Positions 6,142 through 12,186 of a stretch of DNA of 13,044 nt are shown in pieces. The DNA comes from Truepera sp. (GTDB taxonomy: Bacteria; Deinococcota; Deinococci; Deinococcales; Trueperaceae), in contig JAGXSO010000127.1 of assembly GCA_018333775.1 (NCBI GenBank), forward strand, positions 1 to 13,044, read 5' to 3'. The first letter of the stretch is position 1, and the number at the start of each line of letters is the position of its first letter. The position numbers and the translations under genes are program-made. The notes under the pieces were generated by a model that was given only the letters and a program-made list of their open reading frames with translations, had not been told where the DNA came from and did not search any database.

Positions 6142-7068
6142 CTACGGCTGATAAGGCTTGCCGATATCCGCCGGTGGCCGCGCCCGGCCCATCACACCGG
6201 CCAAGACGATGATGGTCACGATATAAGGCACCATCTGCATGAACTGCACCGGCACACCGAGCCCTTGCAGTCTTATCTGCAAGGCATCAGCAAAACCGAA
6301 TACCAATCCGGCGGTCAGCGCGCCAAAGGGCCGCCAGTTGCCAAAGATCATCACCGCCAAAGCGATGAATCCTCGGCCACCGGTAATCCCGATAGTCCAC
6401 ATGCTGAGGTGGCCAAGCGATAGATGCACCCCAGCCAAGCCTGCTAGCACGCCGCTGATGATCACGCCAAGATAGCGCATCTGCTGCACCGGTATCCCGG
6501 CGGTCGCCGCAGCCTTAGCCGACTCGCCGACCGCCCGCAAGCGGAGCCCCCATTTGGCTCTAAACAGCACGATATGGGCGACGATCACAATCGCCAGCAT
6601 CAAGAAGACCGTGGGCGCATGCGGCCCCATGATCTCGCCCAGAATCGGGATCTCCCTAATCAGTGGGAGCTCCCAGCGAGGGAGACCGGTCACCGACGGC
6701 GATGAGCCCCGCGAGCCCCAGATAGACTCAGCCAGGTACGGGGTCAGGCCGAGCGCCAAGATATTGATCCCTAGCGCGCTGACGATCTGGTTGGCGCCGA
6801 ATCTGATCGATAGGAAGGCGTGAAGCCAGCCGCTCAGCCCGCCAGCAACCATCCCCGCTAGCAGCCCGAGCCAGGGGTTGCCGGTCAGGTAGCTAGCCAG
6901 CACTCCGAAGAAGGCGCCCAGCAGCATCATCCCTTCCATACCGATATTGATCACGCCTGATCGCTCGGAAAACACTCCACCGATCCCGGCTAGGACCAGC
7001 GGGGTCGCCATTCTAATGGTCGCGGTAAACAGGCCGACACTTAACAGAACTTCCCAGATGTTGGTCAT
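6142..7068 (-). CDS. BMP-type ABC transporter permease (NupQ/RnsD-like)
   Basis: 308 residues and almost wholly hydrophobic, with about 8-9 membrane spans. The signature SERSGVINIGMEGMMLLGA at residues 34-52 is diagnostic of the branched-chain-type permease subfamily that pairs with BMP-family binding proteins (B. subtilis NupQ, Streptococcus RnsD). The later MRYLGVIISGVLAGLAG and GFIALAVMIFGNWRP segments also fit. It forms the inner-membrane channel with the other permease. The ATG at 7068 overlaps the TGA of the upstream permease gene (ATGA), which implies translational coupling. Homologues move purine nucleosides; the exact substrate here is inferred, not shown. Confidence 0.92.
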   Translation of the reverse strand: MTNIWEVLLSVGLFTATIRMATPLVLAGIGGVFSERSGVINIGMEGMMLLGAFFGVLASYLTGNPWLGLLAGMVAGGLSGWLHAFLSIRFGANQIVSALGINILALGLTPYLAESIWGSRGSSPSVTGLPRWELPLIREIPILGEIMGPHAPTVFLMLAIVIVAHIVLFRAKWGLRLRAVGESAKAAATAGIPVQQMRYLGVIISGVLAGLAGVHLSLGHLSMWTIGITGGRGFIALAVMIFGNWRPFGALTAGLVFGFADALQIRLQGLGVPVQFMQMVPYIVTIIVLAGVMGRARPPADIGKPYQP

Positions 7069-8129
7069 CTTTGTCCTCTGATGAAGCTCATCAGCCTGGG
7101 GGCGGCGATGAACAGTATGACCATGGCCTGCATAATAACCGTAATGTCGCGCGGTACATCGGTCACCCGGTCGACCGCTGCCCCCCCCACGTGCAAGGCC
7201 CCGAAAAGCACCGCGGCCAAGACGACGCCGATCGGGTGAAGCCGCCCCAGCAGGCCGACCGCAATACCGTCCCAGCCATAGCCGGGCGAAAACCCGTCAA
7301 CGAAGCGGCGAAAGACTCCAAGTACCTCCCCTGCCCCCGCCAGACCGGCCAGTGCACCGCTTAGGAGCAAGGCCAGGATAATTGAGCGTGAGACCGGCAC
7401 GCCATTAGCCTGGGCGGCGGACGGGTTCAGGCCAGCCGCCCTGATCTCGTAACCGATAGCTGTCTTCCACAGGAACAGATAGACGGCCAGGGCGCACAGC
7501 AGCGCGATAAAGATGGCAGTTGAAAGCTGGGTTGGCGGCATAATCCGCAATAACTCGGCGGTGGGGACGATCCGCTCGGTATGCGGTATCCAACCGGGCG
7601 CCATGAATGGCCCAAAGACGAGGTAGCGGGTGAATAGGATCCCCACATGGGCCAGCATCATCGTCGTTACTACTTCGTGTACTCCCCGCTTCACCTTGAG
7701 CACAGCGGGGATCACCGCCCACAGCAAGCCGGCTGCGGCGCCAGCCGCTAAAGCTAGGGTGATATGAATAAGTGGCGGCAGCGGCGGCAGGGCAAAACCG
7801 ACCCAGGCGGCAGCAAATGCGCCGACATGCAGCTGCCCCTCGGCACCGATGTTAAAGAGGCCGCACTTAAAGGCCACGGCGAACGCCAGCCCGGTAAAGA
7901 TCAGCGGGGTGGCGCGGGTGAGCGTGGTCCCCAGCGCGGTCCAGCTCCCAAACGCGCCTTGGAAGAGGTGGTAGAAGGTGTCTAATACCGGATGGCCCGT
8001 TACCCACAAGATCAGCGCTCCCACCAGGAATGCGCTAGCGACAGCCGCTAGCTCCGGCAACATAGGGATCTGGCTAAAACCCCGGCCCCTAACCGCCGGA
8101 CGATCGCCCGGCCTAGTTTCCTGACTCAT
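7065..8129 (-). CDS. BMP-type ABC transporter permease (NupP/RnsC-like)
   Basis: 354 residues. A charged 23-residue cytoplasmic lead (with RPGDRPAVRGRG) precedes about 9-10 membrane spans. The subfamily signature CGLFNIGAEGQLHVGAFAAAW lies at about 89-109. Near the C-terminus GYGWDGIAVGLLGRLHP is the typical conserved loop. It is the larger of the two permeases and pairs with the product of the next gene. Its ATG sits in an ATGA overlap with the ATPase gene, and the ribosome binding site (GGGAGGG) is formed by the last codons of the ATPase. All of this points to one tightly coupled transporter operon. Confidence 0.92.
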   Translation of the reverse strand: MSQETRPGDRPAVRGRGFSQIPMLPELAAVASAFLVGALILWVTGHPVLDTFYHLFQGAFGSWTALGTTLTRATPLIFTGLAFAVAFKCGLFNIGAEGQLHVGAFAAAWVGFALPPLPPLIHITLALAAGAAAGLLWAVIPAVLKVKRGVHEVVTTMMLAHVGILFTRYLVFGPFMAPGWIPHTERIVPTAELLRIMPPTQLSTAIFIALLCALAVYLFLWKTAIGYEIRAAGLNPSAAQANGVPVSRSIILALLLSGALAGLAGAGEVLGVFRRFVDGFSPGYGWDGIAVGLLGRLHPIGVVLAAVLFGALHVGGAAVDRVTDVPRDITVIMQAMVILFIAAPRLMSFIRGQR

Positions 8130-9655
8130 GCCCTCCCTCCCGTCATCAACAGGCCCAGCTCATGACGGCTAGGGCTGCCGCTAGTCTCGCTAAGCCGACC
8201 CTGATAGATCACCAAGATCCGGTCGCTGATGGCAATTATCTCGTCTAAATCGGCAGAGATCAGCAGCACCGCGGCACCCCGATCGGAGAGCTGTAGCAGC
8301 TTGTCTTGGACGTAGCGTATAGCCTGCACGTCCAAGCCACGGGTCGGCTGCGCGGCCACCACCAGTGCCGGCACTCTGCCCTGCCCATATACCCGCGCTA
8401 CCACCAGTCGCTGCTGATTCCCACCGGAAAGCGAGCGCACGGGGGTCTCACGGCTCGGGGTCTGAATCTGAAACTCCGCGATCTGCCGGTCGGCAAACTC
8501 CCTAATCACCTGCTCTCGTAGCCAGGAGCCAGGCCCTTTAAACGGCGGGCGATAGTGGTCGCCCAAGATCAGGTTCTCTTGGACCGAAAAATCGGGGACT
8601 ATCGCCAGCTTGTGCCGGTCTTCCGGGATACACCTGATACCGCGATCGAGCGCGGCGCGGGGGGAGGTGCCGGCTATGTCGGTCCCGTTTAAGAAGACCT
8701 GGCCTGCACTCGGCCTGCGCAGGCCGGTAAGCACTTCTACCAGCTCGGCCTGCCCGTTGCCTTCCACACCGGCGATACCGAGGACTTCACCGGCTCGCAG
8801 CTCGAGCTTTAGCTCGTCGATAACGCGCTCCCCACGCGCACCCTCGACCGTCAGGCCGTTTACCCGCAAGACCACCTCGCCGATCTTGGCCGCTTCGGTG
8901 CGGCTCGCTGGGACTACCTTGGCCCCGACCATCATCTCGGCCAATTCGGCTTCGCTGGTATGGCCGACTTCGACCGTGCCGACCAGCCTCCCTTTACGCA
9001 GCACCGTCATGCGGTCGCAGATCGCCATCACCTCCTTTAGTTTATGGGCAATAAAGATGATGGTCTTGCCCTGTGCCCGCAAGGCTCGCATGGTGACAAA
9101 TAGCTCCTCGGTCTCCTGCGGGGTAAGAACCGCCGTTGGCTCATCAAGGATCAAAATCCGCGCCTGGCGGTAGAGCAGCTTTAAGATCTCCACCCGCTGC
9201 CGAGCGCCGACCGAGAGCTGTTCAACCGGGGTGCCCGGGCTGACTTGGAGCCTGGCCTCGGCGGCTAACTGCGCCACACGCTGCTCGATCTCTTGGCGCC
9301 GCAAGAGCAGTCCGCCCGGTTCAAAGCCAAGCACCACGTTCTCCGCTACAGTCATGTTGGGGATCAGCATGAAGTGCTGATGCACCATCCCGATCCCTAA
9401 GCGGATCGCCACGGCGGGGTTGCGGATGCGGACAGGGCTCCCACCGACATAGATCTCGCCCGAGTCAGGCTGGTGCATGCCGTACAGGATGCTCATCAGC
9501 ACGCTCTTGCCGGCGCCGTTCTCACCGAGCAGCCCGTGTATCTCCCCGCTGGCCACGGAAAGGTCGATCCCGTCATTAGCCCGCACCCCAGGGAACTCCT
9601 TGGTGATCCGGCGCATAGCCACTGCTAGTGTTTGGTTAGCCATCGCTGGGCGCAT
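8126..9655 (-). CDS. Two-domain ABC transporter ATPase (NupO/RnsB-like)
   Basis: 509 residues with two nucleotide-binding domains, the RbsA/NupO architecture. The first domain is catalytic: Walker A GENGAGKS at 44-51, Q-loop Gln93, signature LSVGARQ at 147-153, Walker B ILILDEP at 167-173 and switch His204. The usual Thr after GKS is Val52, which is unusual. The second domain is degenerate, as is normal for this family: its Walker A is GVEGNGQAE (about 296-304) without Lys, its signature LSGGNQQ at 409-415 is intact, and its Walker B reads VVAAQP. It powers uptake through the two permeases. An ATG at 9643 (MANQTL) is an alternative start. The ATG at 9655 has AAAGGAG 16 nt upstream, too far to be ideal, and overlaps a TATAAT sequence, so the start is uncertain by four codons. 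Confidence 0.93.
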   Translation of the reverse strand: MRPAMANQTLAVAMRRITKEFPGVRANDGIDLSVASGEIHGLLGENGAGKSVLMSILYGMHQPDSGEIYVGGSPVRIRNPAVAIRLGIGMVHQHFMLIPNMTVAENVVLGFEPGGLLLRRQEIEQRVAQLAAEARLQVSPGTPVEQLSVGARQRVEILKLLYRQARILILDEPTAVLTPQETEELFVTMRALRAQGKTIIFIAHKLKEVMAICDRMTVLRKGRLVGTVEVGHTSEAELAEMMVGAKVVPASRTEAAKIGEVVLRVNGLTVEGARGERVIDELKLELRAGEVLGIAGVEGNGQAELVEVLTGLRRPSAGQVFLNGTDIAGTSPRAALDRGIRCIPEDRHKLAIVPDFSVQENLILGDHYRPPFKGPGSWLREQVIREFADRQIAEFQIQTPSRETPVRSLSGGNQQRLVVARVYGQGRVPALVVAAQPTRGLDVQAIRYVQDKLLQLSDRGAAVLLISADLDEIIAISDRILVIYQGRLSETSGSPSRHELGLLMTGGRA

Positions 9656-9699
9656 TATAGCGCTAGTACAACTCCTTTCTAGGGCTCCCTAATGTGCTG

Positions 9700-9726
9700 C
9701 GGGGCGAACCGCAGCGGTCCGCCCCG
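9700..9726 (-). other. Stable intergenic hairpin between binding-protein and ATPase genes
   Basis: Arms at 9700-9710 and 9716-9726 make an 11-bp stem (10 Watson-Crick pairs and one G-U pair on the minus-strand RNA) with a 5-nt loop (GCTGC). It lies 23 nt after the stop of the binding-protein gene. No U-run follows. In many ABC operons such a structure protects the 3' end of the binding-protein message or attenuates read-through, giving more binding protein than channel. That role is inferred here. Confidence 0.5.
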
Positions 9727-9749
9727 AGCTTATCCGTAGCGCAGCCGGC

Positions 9750-10736
9750 CTATGGCACAGCTGGCACTGCAATCAGACCGTCGATGATCATCTGCCGCGC
9801 CTCGGTTACCCTGGCTACTACCTCTTCCGGCAAGGGCACCGTGCTGGTGCGCACATGATCGGGCATCAGGAAGCAGATGCCGGCCACGCCCTCGGCCAGT
9901 CCAAACTCCCTGAGCCCGGGCTCGAGCCGCCCCTGAAGTGCGTCAAGCAGTGCGTCGTAGACCGCGGTGTCAATGCCCTTGATCATGCTGGCGACGATGT
10001 TGCCCGGCGCCAAATGGGCCTGATCGACATCGACTCCGATGGCGAGCTTACCCCGCTCGACCGCAGCATCAAAGACCCCGAGGACGGTCTCGCCGGCTGC
10101 CGGAAAAAGGATATCCGCCCCGCGATCAAAGTGGGCCAGAGCATGCTCCTTGCCGATAGGGGGATCGCGGAAGGTGCCGGCATAAGTCACATCGACTATC
10201 ACCTCCGGGTTAGCCCACTGCGCCCCGGCTGCGAATCCGGCCTGGAAGCGGCGGATAAGCGGTACATCCATCCCGCCGATGAAGCCGACCCGGCCGGTCT
10301 CGGTCATCATCCCGGCCAGGACGCCGACCAGGAAAGAGCCTTCTTGCTCGCGGAAGATCAGCGAGGTGACGTTCGGCGCCTCGACCACCTGATCCACCAG
10401 GATGAAGTGTTGCTCGGGGAACTCCGGTGCCACCACGGCCAGGGCATCCCGCTGCAGGAACCCAACGGCAATGATGACCTGATACTCACCGGTGACGGCA
10501 AAGCCTCTTAGCAGCCCTTCGAAATCGCCGATCGCCTTGGGCTCGACGACGTCGATTGTTACCTCCATCTCTTGCGCCACCCGCTGGGCGCCAGCGAAGG
10601 CAAAATCGTTAAAGCCCATATCGCCTAGGCCGCCGATCGAGGTTACAATCCCCACCCTTGGCGGCGAAGAGCCAACCGCCACCGTAAGAGCTAGCAGCAA
10701 CGCTAAGCAGACACTAACCAACCCTACTCTTTTCAT
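9750..10736 (-). CDS. BMP-family periplasmic substrate-binding protein (PnrA/BmpA-like)
   Basis: 328 residues. A Sec signal peptide (Lys-Arg, then a hydrophobic core at 4-20) is followed by the mature protein starting near residue 21-25. There is no lipobox: Cys10 lies inside the hydrophobic core and is preceded by Val. The family pattern is clear: VGIVTSIGGLGDMGFND at 28-44, FILVDQVVEAPNVTSLIF with its conserved Asp, EGSFLVGVLAGM, and AIGVDVDQ followed by SMIKGIDTAVYDAL. PnrA-type proteins bind purine nucleosides; this one probably feeds the downstream ATPase and permeases. AAGGAGG 7 nt before the ATG is an ideal ribosome binding site. In Gram-positives these proteins are lipoproteins, so a soluble form suggests a diderm envelope. 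Confidence 0.92.
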   Translation of the reverse strand: MKRVGLVSVCLALLLALTVAVGSSPPRVGIVTSIGGLGDMGFNDFAFAGAQRVAQEMEVTIDVVEPKAIGDFEGLLRGFAVTGEYQVIIAVGFLQRDALAVVAPEFPEQHFILVDQVVEAPNVTSLIFREQEGSFLVGVLAGMMTETGRVGFIGGMDVPLIRRFQAGFAAGAQWANPEVIVDVTYAGTFRDPPIGKEHALAHFDRGADILFPAAGETVLGVFDAAVERGKLAIGVDVDQAHLAPGNIVASMIKGIDTAVYDALLDALQGRLEPGLREFGLAEGVAGICFLMPDHVRTSTVPLPEEVVARVTEARQMIIDGLIAVPAVP

Positions 10737-10762
10737 CTTAAAACCTCCTTGTCTATCGCCTT

Positions 10763-10789
10763 ACTATACTACACTCGGCGCAGGCACAA
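10763..10789 (-). promoter_or_regulatory. Candidate promoter of the transporter operon
   Basis: On the minus strand, TATAGT (10763-10768) is a good -10 element. TTGTGC (10784-10789) lies 15 bp upstream as a weak -35 at a short spacing. The predicted transcript start is near 10756, giving a leader of about 20 nt that carries the AAGGAGG ribosome binding site. The leader is too short for a riboswitch. The same TATAGT hexamer serves as the proposed mazEF -10. Confidence 0.35.
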
Positions 10790-10828
10790 GTGAGCACAGG
10801 GCAGCTAGGCTGGTCTTTATCATGAACG

Positions 10829-10861
10829 ATCCCGGCCCTTAGAAAACCCTGAAGCGGGGAT
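10829..10861 (-). terminator. Weak hairpin downstream of alanine dehydrogenase
   Basis: ATCCCG (10829-10834) can pair with CGGGGAT (10855-10861) with one bulged G and a 20-nt loop. It begins about 10 nt after the ald stop on the minus strand. No U-run follows, so this is only a possible 3' end between ald and the transporter operon. Confidence 0.2.
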
Positions 10862-10870
10862 ATAACCATG

Positions 10871-11980
10871 TCACCCTAGCGCCGCCTCCGGCGCGACTGC
10901 GGGGAGGCCGAAGGCTTCACCGACAGCCTGGTAAGTAAGTTGTCCGGCGTGGGTGTTAAGCCCCATGCGCAAGGCCGGACTGTCGCGCAGCGCCAGCAGG
11001 CCTTTCTCAGCTAGCTCAATGGCGTAGGCTAGCGTCTGATTGGACAAGGCGATGGTGCTAGTATTGGGCACCGCGCCCGGCATGTTGGCTACGCCATAGT
11101 GCACAATGCCGTCTACCAGATAGATCGGTTCGTCGTGGGTGGTGGGCCGGATAGTTTCGACACACCCCCCCTGATCGACGGCAACATCCACGATCACGCT
11201 GCCGGGCTTCATGGTGGCAAGCATCTCGCGGGTCACCAGATGCGGGGCCTTGGCGCCGGGGATTAGCACCGCACCGATCAGCAAATCGGCCTTAGCGATG
11301 ACCTCGGCGATATTGCCCGGGTTGCTAGCGAGGGTCTGCACGCGCCCACCGAACACATCATCGAGGTACTGCAAGCGGCTGTGGTTGATGTCAAGAACAG
11401 TCACCCGCGCGCCCAAACCGAGCGCGATCTTGGCCGCGTTGATGCCGACTACGCCCCCACCCAGGATGACGACCTCGCCGGCCTGTACCCCCGGCACGCC
11501 GCCGAGCAGCACGCCGCGGCCCCCAAAGGACTTCTCTAAGTGATAGGCCCCGACCTGCGGCGCCATGCGTCCCGCCACCTCGCTCATGGGGGTCAACAGC
11601 GGCAGGCCGCCGCCATCAAGCTGCACCGTCTCGTAGGCAATGGCGGTCGTACCGGCCTCCAGTAACCGCTCAGTTAAGGGGCGATCCGCTGCCAGGTGCA
11701 GGTAGGTAAAGAGCAGCAGGTCGCGCCTCAGATAGTCGTACTCGCAGGGCACAGGCTCCTTGACCTTGAGCACCAGCTGCTGTGCCCAAGCCTCCTGGGC
11801 GCTATTGACGATCACCGCGCCGCGCCCTTGGTAGTCCTCATCGTCAAAGCCGCTGCCTAAGCCGGCTCCGCTTTCGACCACCACCCGGTGCCCACGGGCC
11901 ACCAGCGCCCGGACGGAGCCGGGGGTAGCGGAGACGCGATATTCGTGCCGTTTGACTTCCTTGGGAATGCCGATGTTCAC
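10871..11980 (-). CDS. ald: Alanine dehydrogenase
   Basis: 369 residues, the usual family length, aligned end to end. The enzyme interconverts L-alanine and pyruvate plus ammonia with NAD(H), in the cytoplasm. All key residues are present: Arg15 (EYRV) and Lys74 (KVKEP) for the carboxylate and carbonyl of the substrate, His95 (YLHLA), and Asp269 (DVAVDQGG). The nucleotide-binding GGGVVG lies at 174-179 and Asp197 (VLDIN) binds the adenosine ribose. Late landmarks [17 protein letters not shown] also match. The start is a GTG (11978-11980) with AGGAG 8 nt upstream. The gene is flanked upstream by unusual tandem repeats. It may support growth on alanine or nitrogen scavenging next to the nucleoside importer, but no shared regulation can be seen. 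Confidence 0.97.
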   Translation of the reverse strand: MNIGIPKEVKRHEYRVSATPGSVRALVARGHRVVVESGAGLGSGFDDEDYQGRGAVIVNSAQEAWAQQLVLKVKEPVPCEYDYLRRDLLLFTYLHLAADRPLTERLLEAGTTAIAYETVQLDGGGLPLLTPMSEVAGRMAPQVGAYHLEKSFGGRGVLLGGVPGVQAGEVVILGGGVVGINAAKIALGLGARVTVLDINHSRLQYLDDVFGGRVQTLASNPGNIAEVIAKADLLIGAVLIPGAKAPHLVTREMLATMKPGSVIVDVAVDQGGCVETIRPTTHDEPIYLVDGIVHYGVANMPGAVPNTSTIALSNQTLAYAIELAEKGLLALRDSPALRMGLNTHAGQLTYQAVGEAFGLPAVAPEAALG

Positions 11981-11996
11981 AAGACGCTCCTATAAC

Positions 11997-12050
11997 AGTA
12001 GTCAGAATCCAAGTAGTCAGAATCCAAGTAGTCAGTAGTCAGTCAGTAGG
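11997..12050. repeat. 15-bp tandem repeat with degenerate AGTAGTC units, upstream of ald
   Basis: AGTAGTCAGAATCCA occurs at 11997-12011 and again, perfectly and directly adjacent, at 12012-12026. A third partial copy (AGTAGTCAG) starts at 12027 and decays into AGTAGTC and AGTC units up to about 12050. It sits 17-70 bp before the ald start, so it probably lies in or next to the ald promoter. It resembles the short tandemly repeated sequences (STRR) of cyanobacteria in style. The copy number is far too low and the spacing too short for CRISPR. Confidence 0.8.
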
Positions 12051-12078
12051 AGCGACCCCACACGGTCGCTCGTTTTCA
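12050..12078 (+). terminator. Perfect 8-bp hairpin with short T-run
   Basis: GAGCGACC (12050-12057) and GGTCGCTC (12064-12071) form a perfect stem around a 6-nt loop. On the plus strand it is followed by GTTTTC, like a small intrinsic terminator, but no plus-strand gene lies upstream. On the minus strand it would sit in the path of read-through from the DUF3048 gene into ald, without a U-run. It directly abuts the tandem repeat, so both may belong to one dispersed repeat element. Confidence 0.4.
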
Positions 12079-12186
12079 TCCTTGGTGGTGAACAAAAGTT
12101 CATGAGCGTTTCCTTGGTAGTGTCACGCTTGCCCCTTAGTCTACCGGAGCCGTGCCCCGGCTGGTCAACGACCGAGGTGTTATACC

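Noticed and set aside
9855..10511. Long plus-strand open frame (218 codons) opposite the binding-protein gene
   Set aside because: It mirrors a clear BMP-family gene with conserved motifs and its own ribosome binding site on the minus strand; the plus-strand protein shows no recognisable domain and is rich in the charged residues expected from antisense of GC-rich codons.
10737..10870. Possible purine riboswitch ahead of the nucleoside transporter operon
   Set aside because: The predicted leader is only about 20 nt, and no aptamer-like paired core is visible in the gap.
11997..12050. Short repeats considered as a CRISPR array
   Set aside because: Units are directly adjacent, 15 bp long and fewer than three full copies, with no unique spacers and no cas genes in the window.
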